NCBI GenBank assembly: GCA_036377675.1
Contig: DASUXY010000024.1
Span: forward strand, 1 to 64,000
Length of the DNA: 64,000 nt
Direction: 5' to 3'
From: DASUXY01 sp036377675
Lineage (GTDB): Bacteria > Bacillota > Bacilli > Bacillales > Amphibacillaceae
Shown here: positions 16,909 through 25,528 of the stretch, in pieces
Layout: every line of letters starts with the position of its first letter
How positions within the stretch are numbered: position 1 is the stretch's first letter
The notes under the pieces: model-generated
What the model was told of the DNA's origin: nothing
Databases searched by the model: none
What the model saw: the letters and a program-made list of their open reading frames with translations, nothing else
Program-made: the position numbers and the translations under genes

Positions 16909-17334
16909 ATGGGTAAAGTATTATTTTCAACAAAAGCTACTTCACAAAATGGACCAGCTGGTGGTTACGTAAAGTCAGAAGATGAGTTGATTGATTTAAA
17001 ATTAGTTAACCCTCTTATGAAATCTAAGGAAGTCGGATCGAATCCTGAGCAACTATTTGCTGCTGGCTATTCATCATGTTTTGATGGAGCATTGAACTTT
17101 GTTGCTATGAAGAAAAAAATTAAAGTAAAGTCTGAAACTACGGCAGAGGTCAGCTTTTTAAAAGACCCAGAAGATCAAGGATATAAAATGGGTGTAACGT
17201 TACATGTAAAAGTAAAAGGTGTTAGCAACGACGAAGCTGAACAACTATTAGAAGCAGCTCATCAGTTCTGTCCATTTTCCAAAGCGATTGAAGGCAATGT
17301 TGATGTAAAGATCAATCCACAAATAGAAGCGTAA
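16909..17334 (+). CDS. ohr: Organic hydroperoxide resistance protein (Ohr/OsmC family)
   Basis: Thiol peroxidase that reduces organic and fatty-acid hydroperoxides in the cytoplasm, normally re-reduced by lipoylated proteins. The 141 residues match Ohr. Both active cysteines are visible: Cys57 in YSSCFDGAL and Cys121 in QFCPFSKAI. The start follows AAAGGAG. No MarR-type OhrR gene is next to it; the preceding LysR gene is the only candidate regulator nearby. A strong terminator follows. Confidence 0.93.
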   Translation: MGKVLFSTKATSQNGPAGGYVKSEDELIDLKLVNPLMKSKEVGSNPEQLFAAGYSSCFDGALNFVAMKKKIKVKSETTAEVSFLKDPEDQGYKMGVTLHVKVKGVSNDEAEQLLEAAHQFCPFSKAIEGNVDVKINPQIEA

Positions 17335-17353
17335 AAGCGTCTGTAAATACACA

Positions 17354-17385
17354 CATCCAAGGAAGATTCCTTGGATGCTTTTTTA
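17354..17385. terminator. Bidirectional terminator between ohr and rqcH
   Basis: The perfect 10-bp arms CATCCAAGGA and TCCTTGGATG with a four-base loop are followed by CTTTTTT. It lies between the convergent ohr and rqcH genes and touches the rqcH stop. Confidence 0.9.
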
Positions 17386-19083
17386 TATTTTTAATTTGTT
17401 TATTATCGATTGTTTAGGTGTAACAAATAAAGTTTTTTGTTGATCATACGTAACAAATCCTGGCTTTGCCCCTTTTGGTTTTTTTACATGTCGAATTTTC
17501 GTATAATCAACGGGTACAGAAGACGAGTCTCGCGACTTACTGAAGTAAGCGGCAAGCATAGCAGCTTCCTCTAATGTTTCGTCACTCGGATTTTTCTTTC
17601 GGATGACGACATGTGAGCCGGGAATATCTTTCGTATGCAGCCAAATGTCATCACGATGAGCAATGCGCATCGTTAAATATTCATTTTGTTTATTATTTTT
17701 ACCGACGAGTATTGTTGTTCCATCGGATGACTCAAATGATTGTGGAGTAGGTTTTTTCCGCTGTTTCTTTTGACTTCGTTTTTGTTTTTTCAAATATCCT
17801 TCCTCGTGCAATTCTTCGCGTATTTCTTCAACGTCATTGATACTGGCAACTTCTAATTGTTGAAGTAATTGTTCAAAATAGGCTATTTCTGCTTTTGTTT
17901 TGACGATCTCTTTTGTAACGACTTGTTTAGAGTTCGTTAATTTTCGGTATTTGCGGAAGAAGTTTTGTGCATTTTCGCTCGGTGTTTTCGTCGGGTCTAA
18001 GTGAATGGTTCGTTCCTTTTGCTCGGGATCGTAATAATCGATAACAATCACTTCTGAATCTCCTTTAGAGACCAAATGCATATGTGCGGTCAATAGCTCC
18101 CCTTTTTTTTGGAAATCATCTGCTCGTTTTGCTTTTTTAATCGTTTGTCTATGCTTTTTTAATTTCCGTTCATTTTTAGATATTTCATTTTTTATAAATC
18201 GAGATAAGTCTCTCGTTTGTTGGACAACGCGATCGCGTTCTGCTTTGCCAGTATAAAATTGATCGAGCATTTCATTTGTGGAAGAAAATGTCGTGACATC
18301 TTCTTGAATGGACGTAATTGGTAAAACATGAAAATCCTCTTTTTTATTTTTGTAAATCGCCGGGATATAAGTGCGATTGTTAAGTTGGTTTTGGAATGCA
18401 TGAAACATTTCTTTATAAACCGTTGGTGAGCCAAGATTCGTGCGATAGACGAGTTCTCGAGCAATAAATGGTGATAATCCAAGCAATGTTTGAACAATTT
18501 GCCGATCTAATTTTCCTGCATTGAAGTCAAGTTTTTTAATAAATTCATTTCCATCAATAGTTAACGGATTGAGTTTGTTTTGTGGTGGAGGTGGTTTATA
18601 TACGGCGCCTGGTAATATCGTTCGGTACGTATTTTGTGCACTAGAAATATGTTTCATACTATCGATAATGTGCCCTCCATCGCGATTGACTAACATGACA
18701 TTACTATGTTTACCCATAATTTCAACGATGAGTGTTTGTAGTGTTTGATCGCCAATCTCATTTCTCGATCGAATCGAAAATGTAATCATCCGTTCCAAGC
18801 GATCTTGCTCAATATTTTCAATACGTCCACCTGATAAATGCTTGCGTAACACCATGCAAAACATCGGGGGCTCCTGTGGGTTTTTATATTTTTCATCTGT
18901 TAAATGAATCCGTGCATATGTTGGATGGATGGAGATCAGTAATTTGTGATTTTTACGGTTACTGCGAATCGTTACGATCAGTTCTGTATCTGTTGATTGA
19001 TAAATTTTTGTAATTTTTCCAGGTACTAATTTGTCATACAGCTCTTCCGTCACAGCTTTCGTGACAATTCCATCAAATGGCAT
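17383..19083 (-). CDS. rqcH: RqcH ribosome quality-control protein (NFACT/FbpA family)
   Basis: Binds stalled, split 50S subunits and recruits tRNA-Ala so that an alanine tail marks the nascent chain for degradation. The N-terminal NFACT-N domain (PPMFCMVLRKHLSGG), a long coiled coil (about 270-430) and the C-terminal NFACT-R domain (IWLHTKDIPGSHVVI) are visible in 566 residues. The ATG at 19083, six bases after GAGGTG, is preferred to a GTG nine bases upstream that lies within the ribosome binding site. At the position of the B. subtilis Asp97-Arg98 pair the protein reads Glu-Arg. It is the orthologue of yloA. Confidence 0.94.
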   Translation of the reverse strand: MPFDGIVTKAVTEELYDKLVPGKITKIYQSTDTELIVTIRSNRKNHKLLISIHPTYARIHLTDEKYKNPQEPPMFCMVLRKHLSGGRIENIEQDRLERMITFSIRSRNEIGDQTLQTLIVEIMGKHSNVMLVNRDGGHIIDSMKHISSAQNTYRTILPGAVYKPPPPQNKLNPLTIDGNEFIKKLDFNAGKLDRQIVQTLLGLSPFIARELVYRTNLGSPTVYKEMFHAFQNQLNNRTYIPAIYKNKKEDFHVLPITSIQEDVTTFSSTNEMLDQFYTGKAERDRVVQQTRDLSRFIKNEISKNERKLKKHRQTIKKAKRADDFQKKGELLTAHMHLVSKGDSEVIVIDYYDPEQKERTIHLDPTKTPSENAQNFFRKYRKLTNSKQVVTKEIVKTKAEIAYFEQLLQQLEVASINDVEEIREELHEEGYLKKQKRSQKKQRKKPTPQSFESSDGTTILVGKNNKQNEYLTMRIAHRDDIWLHTKDIPGSHVVIRKKNPSDETLEEAAMLAAYFSKSRDSSSVPVDYTKIRHVKKPKGAKPGFVTYDQQKTLFVTPKQSIINKLKI

Positions 19084-19208
19084 GTATTTCACCTCGTTAG
19101 TAATTATATCATTTTTTTGGACAAGTCTGCATAAATATTGTAGAGAATAGTTTTAACTTGAAAACAATCATGGCAAGCTTGATGTATACCATAGTGGAGG
19201 AATGCGAT

Positions 19209-21866
19209 GTGAAAAAATGGTACCAATTAGATGTTGAACGTGTAGAACAAAAGTTGCATGTAACGACAAATCGAGGTTTAACTTCGAAACAAGTCAATGA
19301 GCGGAGAAAAAAGTTTGGTGCAAATGTATTGCAAGGTCAGAAGCAGACACCTAAGTGGTTGATTTTTTTACAGCAATTTCAAGACTTTATGGTCATCGTG
19401 TTGTTAGCAGCCACTTTAATTGCGGGAATGCTCGGTGAATATATCGATGCAATTGCAATTATGATTATTGTTTTAATCAACGGTTGTATTGGGTTTTTCC
19501 AAGAACAAAAGGCTGAAAAATCATTAGAAAAATTAAAGGAGCTCTCTGCACCAATGGCGACCGTTTTTCGCGATAAAAAGTGGGAAAAAGTTCCCGCTCT
19601 TGAAGTTGTCGTCGGTGATGTTGTAAAAGTTAAAAGTGGCGACCGAATTCCTGCGGATATTCGCATCACAAAAGCCGTTAGTTTAGCGACTGAGGAGTCT
19701 GCCTTAACAGGTGAGTCTTTACCGGTCGTAAAACATGCTCAATCTATTAACGAAAAAACTTTGGATGCTCAAGACCAAGTAAACATGGGGTTTAAAGGAA
19801 CGTTAGTGACCCGAGGATTTGGCATCGGTATTGTTGTCGGAACAGGGATGAATACGGTGATGGGCCAAATTGCTTCCTTAATGACAGAAACTAAAAATAC
19901 GGTTACTCCATTAGAACGGAAACTGGCAGAATTAGGGAAGTTGTTAATTGCCGTTGCATTATTTTTAACTGTATTAGTCGTCGTGATTGGAATTTATCAA
20001 GGGCATCCTGTGTACAATATGTTTTTAGCAGGTGTTTCGCTTGCGGTAGCAGCAATTCCTGAAGGACTTCCTGCAATCGTAACGGTAGCTTTATCGTTAG
20101 GTGTTCAACGGATGATTCGAAAAAAAGCGATTGTCCGTCGGTTAGCTTCGGTTGAAACGTTAGGTTGTGCTTCAATTATCTGTTCCGATAAAACGGGTAC
20201 AATGACTGAAAATGAAATGACTGTGAAAGAAGTGTATGTCAACGGTGAATATCTTTATGTAACGGGGGATGGATATGACATCCACGGTAATTATTTTTTG
20301 GACAACGAGAAGGTAGATCGAACCTTCCCACACTTAGAATCGATGCTTTTATACGGCATGTTGTGTAACCACGCAACGTTACATGTGAAACGGGGAAAAT
20401 ATTATGTTGAAGGTGATCCAACGGATGGAGCCTTACTTGTCGCCGCTCGGAAGATCGGACTGACCGCTATGATTGGAGAAGACTATCGAATCGTTAAAGA
20501 AATTCCTTTCGATTCCGATCGCAAACGGATGAGTGTCGTCGTCGAGGATGAAAATGGGATGCGGTTCTTAATTACGAAAGGTGCTCCTGACGTTTTATTA
20601 CCTCGCTCGACTTATCAAATGGGGGAAAATGGAAGAACCCTTTTACGAAAGAAAGAGCAAGCGAGGATTGAAAATGTCGTCAACGGAATGGCAGACAAGG
20701 CGCTACGAACGATTGCTATTGCGATGAAACCTTTAGCAAAAAATGATTCGTTACAAGCAGCCTTTTTGGAAAGAGATTTAACATTTATCGGGTTGTATGG
20801 ACTCATTGATCCTCCGAGAAAAGAAGTAAAACAAGCGATCGAAGAGTGTAAACAAGCTGGAATTAAAACTGTTATGATTACAGGTGACCACGTGAAGACT
20901 GCTCGAGCGATTGCAGAACAACTAGATATGCTTCCTCCAAATGGTCGCGTATTAGAAGGATATGAATTGAATCAAATGTCTTTTGATGAGCTCGTCAATA
21001 TCATTGAAGATGTGTATGTATTTGCCAGAGTCACTCCCGAACATAAGTTAAAAATTGTTAAAGCCTTTCAAGAAAAAGATCATATCGTTGCGATGACTGG
21101 CGATGGGGTAAATGATGCACCAGCGATTAAAGCGAGTGATATCGGAATTAGCATGGGGATTACTGGAACAGACGTAACAAAGGAAGCGTCCTCGTTAGTT
21201 CTAATGGATGATAATTTTGCTACGATTAAGTCGGCCATTCAAGAAGGACGAAATATATATGAAAATATTCGAAAATTTATCCGTTACCTACTAGCATCGA
21301 ATGTTGGAGAAATATTAGTCATGCTGTTTGCTATGTTACTAGCGTTTCCTTTGCCACTCGTCCCCGTGCAAATATTGTGGGTGAATTTAGTAACGGACGG
21401 GCTTCCAGCAATGGCCTTAGGACTTGATCAACCCGAAGAAAATGTCATGAAACAAAACCCAAGAAATCCTCGAGAAAGTATTTTTTCGAGAGGATTAGGC
21501 TATAAAATTATTAGTAGAGGTTTATTGATAGGCATTGTTACGCTTATTGCCTTTATCATAGCTTATCAAAGTAATCCTGATCATTTAACATACGGGCGGA
21601 CCGTTGCTTTTACAACCCTTGTGATGGCTCAGTTAATCCATGTTTTCGATTGTCGAAATGAAAACTCAGTTTTTGACCGTAATCCATTTGAGAATATATA
21701 TTTAGTATTAGCCGTTATTTCTTCGCTCTTATTATTATGTATCGTTATTTACTGGGAGCCTTTGCAACCGATTTTTCAGACAACTTACCTCGGCATTCGA
21801 GAATGGTTGCTCATTATTGGATTAAGCGCATTACCAACGGTATTGTTCGGTTTCACGAAAAAATAA
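19209..21866 (+). CDS. Cation-transporting P-type ATPase, Ca2+ (SERCA/PMR1) type
   Basis: Membrane pump energised by ATP; the closest known relative is B. subtilis YloB, a calcium ATPase. Visible motifs are TGES in the actuator domain, PEGLPAIVT in the fourth membrane helix, the phosphorylation site DKTGTMT, and MTGDGVNDAPAIK in the hinge. A hydrophobic N-terminal pair and a C-terminal block of helices complete the P2A layout. The length is 885 residues. I chose GTG 19209 because GGAGG lies eight bases before it and the N-terminus then matches relatives. It is divergent from rqcH, as yloA/yloB neighbours are in related genomes. Confidence 0.93.
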   Translation: MKKWYQLDVERVEQKLHVTTNRGLTSKQVNERRKKFGANVLQGQKQTPKWLIFLQQFQDFMVIVLLAATLIAGMLGEYIDAIAIMIIVLINGCIGFFQEQKAEKSLEKLKELSAPMATVFRDKKWEKVPALEVVVGDVVKVKSGDRIPADIRITKAVSLATEESALTGESLPVVKHAQSINEKTLDAQDQVNMGFKGTLVTRGFGIGIVVGTGMNTVMGQIASLMTETKNTVTPLERKLAELGKLLIAVALFLTVLVVVIGIYQGHPVYNMFLAGVSLAVAAIPEGLPAIVTVALSLGVQRMIRKKAIVRRLASVETLGCASIICSDKTGTMTENEMTVKEVYVNGEYLYVTGDGYDIHGNYFLDNEKVDRTFPHLESMLLYGMLCNHATLHVKRGKYYVEGDPTDGALLVAARKIGLTAMIGEDYRIVKEIPFDSDRKRMSVVVEDENGMRFLITKGAPDVLLPRSTYQMGENGRTLLRKKEQARIENVVNGMADKALRTIAIAMKPLAKNDSLQAAFLERDLTFIGLYGLIDPPRKEVKQAIEECKQAGIKTVMITGDHVKTARAIAEQLDMLPPNGRVLEGYELNQMSFDELVNIIEDVYVFARVTPEHKLKIVKAFQEKDHIVAMTGDGVNDAPAIKASDIGISMGITGTDVTKEASSLVLMDDNFATIKSAIQEGRNIYENIRKFIRYLLASNVGEILVMLFAMLLAFPLPLVPVQILWVNLVTDGLPAMALGLDQPEENVMKQNPRNPRESIFSRGLGYKIISRGLLIGIVTLIAFIIAYQSNPDHLTYGRTVAFTTLVMAQLIHVFDCRNENSVFDRNPFENIYLVLAVISSLLLLCIVIYWEPLQPIFQTTYLGIREWLLIIGLSALPTVLFGFTKK

Positions 21867-21871
21867 AGACT

Positions 21872-21957
21872 AACCCCTTGTTCAAAACATCATCCACGTA
21901 GGCAAAAAACGAGCATTTCTGGATGTAAATGTTTTGGGGAGGGGTTTTTATTTTTTC
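21872..21957 (+). terminator. Long terminator hairpin after the P-type ATPase
   Basis: The outer arms AACCCC...CAAAACAT and ATGTTTTG...GGGGTT pair, and an inner CATCCA/TGGATG helix extends the structure. TTTTTATTTTTT follows. The hairpin is longer than most intrinsic terminators, but the T tract supports termination. Confidence 0.75.
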
Positions 21958-22005
21958 ATTAATAATTGTTATAATAAAGTATATTTACCAATGGATGTGA
22001 TGGAA

Positions 22006-22884
22006 ATGATAAGGAGTATGACTGGATATGGCAACGATACGATACACGTAGATGAGACGATGGTCACCGTCGAGATCCGAACGGTTAATCACCGGTTCTT
22101 CGATTTTCATGCGAAAATACCACAGACACTGCTATTTATGGAAGATAAAATAAAACGGTTAGTACAATCATATGTTGAACGTGGTAGAATTGACGTTTAT
22201 ATTCGAATTCAAGGAAGTAGTTTTTTACAAAAAACGTTGCAAACAGATTGGGATTTAATGGATCAATACGTACATCTGTTACAAAATGTAAAAGAACGTT
22301 ATCAGTTGACAGAAGATAAGTCGAGAGCAATCGTTCCCGAGATTCCAGACCTCATCACTATAGAGGAATATGAAAAAACCCCTCCCGAGTTAATCGATTG
22401 CATCATGGAAAGCATTGAACGTACGTGCCAACAAGTTCTGCAAATGCGACAAGAAGAAGGTCGTTTTTTAATAAACGATATCAAAAAACGGATGAAATCT
22501 ATACAAGATATGTTATTATTAGTTGAAGGAAGAAGAAAATATGTTATTCAAGAATATCGAGAGCGAATTGAAGAGAGGCTCGTTGAATATTTAGATGATA
22601 CGAGCATAGATCCAGCTCGTATGCATCAGGAAATCGCTCTTCTCGCTGAAAAAGGAGACATCACTGAAGAAACGACACGTCTACATAGCCATATTCATCA
22701 TTTTTTTGAAACCGTTGAGGAAGGTGGAGCTATTGGGCGAAAATTAGAATTTATTATCCAAGAGATGCAGAGGGAAACAAATACGATTGGCTCCAAATCG
22801 ATTGATTGTAAAATTGGAGAATGGACAGTTCAATTAAAGAGTGATATGGAGAAAGTTAAAGAGCAAATTCAAAATATCGAGTAA
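22006..22884 (+). CDS. yicC: YicC-family endoribonuclease
   Basis: Member of the conserved YicC/YloC family, described as an endoribonuclease. The 292 residues begin with the hallmark SMTGYG and contain NHRFFDFH near residues 30-37. The C-terminal domain (GGAIGRKLEFIIQEM ... NTIGSKS) is the DUF1732 part. The start is not certain: ATG 22006 gives the usual MIRSMTGYG, while 22000 and 21991 are in frame and no site has a strong ribosome binding sequence. It lies first in the yicC-remA-gmk-rpoZ cluster. TATAAT at about 21970 could be its promoter -10. Confidence 0.9.
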   Translation: MIRSMTGYGNDTIHVDETMVTVEIRTVNHRFFDFHAKIPQTLLFMEDKIKRLVQSYVERGRIDVYIRIQGSSFLQKTLQTDWDLMDQYVHLLQNVKERYQLTEDKSRAIVPEIPDLITIEEYEKTPPELIDCIMESIERTCQQVLQMRQEEGRFLINDIKKRMKSIQDMLLLVEGRRKYVIQEYRERIEERLVEYLDDTSIDPARMHQEIALLAEKGDITEETTRLHSHIHHFFETVEEGGAIGRKLEFIIQEMQRETNTIGSKSIDCKIGEWTVQLKSDMEKVKEQIQNIE

Positions 22885-22986
22885 CATAGTTACGTAAAGA
22901 TACGAATAGGTGTTTGTTTTTAATAGGAACTATATTTCACGTTTACTGTGAAACGGTTACGAAAGGTAAAACGAGGGGGACACATT

Positions 22987-23247
22987 TTGGGCTTGCAATT
23001 AATTAATATAGGTTTCGGCAACGTCGTGTCGGCGAACCGAGTCATTTCAATCGTCTCGCCGGAATCAGCACCCATTAAACGTATTATTGCAGTTGCCAGA
23101 GAAAGCAATAAATTAGTTGATGCAACATATGGTAGACGCACACGTGCAGTTATTATTACAGATAGTGATCATGTCGTCTTATCAGCTGTACAACCAGAGA
23201 CCGTAGGACAACGTGTGATTAGTCATGATGAATTTAGCGACGAATAA
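22987..23247 (+). CDS. remA: Extracellular matrix regulator RemA
   Basis: Small DNA-binding protein that in B. subtilis activates biofilm matrix and osmoprotection genes. The 86 residues contain the highly conserved INIGFGNVVSANRVISI and ATYGRRTRAV. No ATG lies near the expected N-terminus; TTG 22987, six bases after GAGGGGGA, gives the expected short lead-in before the conserved core. Its place between yicC and gmk is the same as in B. subtilis (ylzA). Confidence 0.94.
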   Translation: MGLQLINIGFGNVVSANRVISIVSPESAPIKRIIAVARESNKLVDATYGRRTRAVIITDSDHVVLSAVQPETVGQRVISHDEFSDE

Positions 23248-23293
23248 ACACGGAGTTAACGATGTAGAAATATATTTTTTAGGAGGAAAACGG

Positions 23294-23908
23294 TTGGCAA
23301 GCAAGCGTGGGATTTTATTCGTATTATCCGGTCCATCTGGTGTAGGAAAGGGAACCGTCAGAAAAAAATTATTTAAACGAAAATCAGATTTAAAATATTC
23401 GGTTTCCATGACAACTAGAAAAAAGCGACCAGGAGAAAGAGATGGAGTAGATTATTTTTTTAAGACTAAAGAAGAATTTGAACAGTACATTCGTGAAGGA
23501 AAACTTTTAGAATATGCCCAGTATGTCAATAATTATTACGGAACCCCAAGAGAGTATGTAGAAAAAACTTTAGCAGAAGGCTATGATGTATTCTTGGAAA
23601 TTGAAGTACAAGGTGCCCTACAAGTTAAAAAGAATTTTCCAGAAGGCGTATTTATTTTTCTCTTTCCACCGAGCTTACAAGAATTAAAAGAACGTATTAT
23701 GAGACGTGGAACAGAGTCGAATGATTTAGTGAAAAATCGCATGAAAGAAGCGAAAAAAGAAATTGAAATGATGAAAGCTTATGATTATGTCGTCGTTAAT
23801 GACGATGTCAATCAAGCGGTTAGAAAAATTCAATCGATTATTCAAAGCGAACATTGTAAACGGGAAAGAATTGCTCATCAATTTAAAAATATATTGGAGG
23901 ATGAATGA
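23294..23908 (+). CDS. gmk: Guanylate kinase
   Basis: Phosphorylates GMP to GDP with ATP. The 204 residues match the family. The P-loop GPSGVGKGT is at about residues 12-20, and the GMP-binding region reads SMTTRKKRPGERDGVDYFF. A TTG start at 23294 is supported by AGGAGG seven bases upstream; the longer frame from 23225 overlaps remA and has no better site. It is followed closely by rpoZ. Confidence 0.96.
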   Translation: MASKRGILFVLSGPSGVGKGTVRKKLFKRKSDLKYSVSMTTRKKRPGERDGVDYFFKTKEEFEQYIREGKLLEYAQYVNNYYGTPREYVEKTLAEGYDVFLEIEVQGALQVKKNFPEGVFIFLFPPSLQELKERIMRRGTESNDLVKNRMKEAKKEIEMMKAYDYVVVNDDVNQAVRKIQSIIQSEHCKRERIAHQFKNILEDE

Positions 23909-23912
23909 TTAA

Positions 23913-24101
23913 ATGTTAGAACCATCCATTGATGTGTTACAAAAAAGAATTAATTCTAAATACTCGCTCGTCATCTTGTCCGCAAAACGTGCGAAACAAC
24001 TTCGGGATTTAAAAAATCCAATGATTGAAAATCCGAAGTCAAAGACGTGTGTAGGTGTGGCTTTAGAAGAAATTGAAGCGGGAAAATTAACATTGGAGTA
24101 A
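23913..24101 (+). CDS. rpoZ: RNA polymerase omega subunit
   Basis: Small subunit that helps assembly of RNA polymerase by wrapping the beta' C-terminus. The 62 residues contain the conserved core PSIDVLQKRINSKYSLVIL and the KRAKQL segment. The gene starts four bases after gmk, with GGAGG upstream, and ends before a terminator. Confidence 0.94.
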   Translation: MLEPSIDVLQKRINSKYSLVILSAKRAKQLRDLKNPMIENPKSKTCVGVALEEIEAGKLTLE

Positions 24102-24127
24102 AATGATTTTGATTGATGTAAACGAAT

Positions 24128-24160
24128 CCCTCGCTAGAATGATGTGCGAGGGTTTTTATT
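24128..24160 (+). terminator. Terminator after rpoZ
   Basis: CCCTCGC and GCGAGGG pair around an eleven-base loop, followed by TTTTTATTT. It separates the yicC-rpoZ cluster from coaBC. Confidence 0.85.
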
Positions 24161-24319
24161 TCATCTTCATCCAGTAATGCTACATGTATCCTTCGTCGAC
24201 ATCGAGAATAGGGATGAATAAGTCATCCGTTCTTTTTTTCGTAGAAATATAGCCATTTCAATTTTCGTCAAAACATCGAAGTCGAAGAGGGTTTCGTTCA
24301 GAAAGAGGGGTTATCACAA

Positions 24320-25528
24320 ATGGTATACAAAAAGAATATTTTGCTAGGGGTTTCCGGAGGGATTGCCGCGTATAAAGCGTGTGCATTAACGAGCCAGCTA
24401 ACTCAACAAGGTGCAAATGTTAAAGTGATGATGACAGAAAGTGCAACACAGTTTGTAACACCGCTCACATTTCAAGCGCTGTCAAGAAATCCCGTCTATA
24501 TCGATACGTTTGCTGAAAAAGATCCAGAGGTAATTGCTCATATCGATGTCGCCGATTGGGCAGATCTTGTTGTAATTGCACCATTAACAGCGAACCTTAT
24601 TGGAAAGTTAGCTAACGGAATTGCGGATGACTTTATTTCTACAACTGTTTTAGCAACAAAAGCACCTGTTTATTTAGCACCAGCAATGAACGTGAATATG
24701 TATGCCCATCCTGCAGTCGTTAAAAATATGAAAACGCTTGAACGATGGGGATATTACTTTATTGAGCCAGGTGCAGGGCATTTAGCTTGTGGTTGGATAG
24801 GAAAAGGGCGACTAGAGGAGCCTGAAAGTATTATTGAAGTTATTAAGAAGCATGAATCACGTAAACGTTTATGGGCTCGTAAAAAAGTATTGATTTCGGC
24901 AGGACCTACGCGAGAAGCAATCGATCCTGTTCGCTTTTTAACGAATCGATCCTCTGGAAAAACAGGATTTGCTTTAGCGAAGGCGGCTTCACAGTTAGGA
25001 GCTGATGTTACTTTAGTAGCTGGCCCTGTAAGCTTACAGTTGACTGACCCTAATATTAGACGCATTGATGTTATAACAGCTGAAGAAATGTATGACGTTA
25101 TGCACGAGCAATTTCCAACGCACGATATTGTCATAAAGTCGGCAGCTGTTTCAGACTATCGGCCAAAGGTTATTCATGATGAAAAAGTAAAAAAACAACC
25201 TGGTGAAGTATCAATTGAAATGGAACGAACGAAAGATATTTTGCAGTCACTTAGTGAAAAGAAGACGGACCAGTTTCTTGTAGGGTTTGCTGCTGAGACG
25301 ACAAACCCGCTCGAATATGGTGTCGAAAAGTTACAAAGAAAGAATTTGGATGCAATAGTTATTAACAACGTTTCCGTAGAAGGAGCTGGTTTTGAAGGCG
25401 ACACAAATATCGTCACCTATATGAATAAAGATATGAACAGGTACGATGTTCCACTTGCATCAAAAGACGAGGTAGCTGAAAAAATTTTACAATTTATCCA
25501 TCGTGATTTAGAGGATGAGCTCGAGTGA
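24320..25528 (+). CDS. coaBC: Bifunctional phosphopantothenoylcysteine decarboxylase / synthetase
   Basis: Makes 4'-phosphopantetheine from phosphopantothenate and cysteine in CoA synthesis. The N-terminal flavoprotein domain CoaC (GVSGGIAAYKA, PAMNVNMY, then HLACGWIGKGRL) occupies about residues 1-185. CoaB begins near 188 with VLISAGPTREAIDPVRF and includes KSAAVSDYRP. The 402 residues match the fusion. GAGGGGT precedes the ATG. Its stop overlaps the priA GTG start by four bases. Confidence 0.97.
   Translation: MVYKKNILLGVSGGIAAYKACALTSQLTQQGANVKVMMTESATQFVTPLTFQALSRNPVYIDTFAEKDPEVIAHIDVADWADLVVIAPLTANLIGKLANGIADDFISTTVLATKAPVYLAPAMNVNMYAHPAVVKNMKTLERWGYYFIEPGAGHLACGWIGKGRLEEPESIIEVIKKHESRKRLWARKKVLISAGPTREAIDPVRFLTNRSSGKTGFALAKAASQLGADVTLVAGPVSLQLTDPNIRRIDVITAEEMYDVMHEQFPTHDIVIKSAAVSDYRPKVIHDEKVKKQPGEVSIEMERTKDILQSLSEKKTDQFLVGFAAETTNPLEYGVEKLQRKNLDAIVINNVSVEGAGFEGDTNIVTYMNKDMNRYDVPLASKDEVAEKILQFIHRDLEDELE

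Noticed and set aside
21872..21957. Long hairpin after the P-type ATPase as a possible regulatory RNA for yicC
   Set aside because: Position right after a stop codon and the following T tract fit a terminator; no conserved riboswitch core seen.
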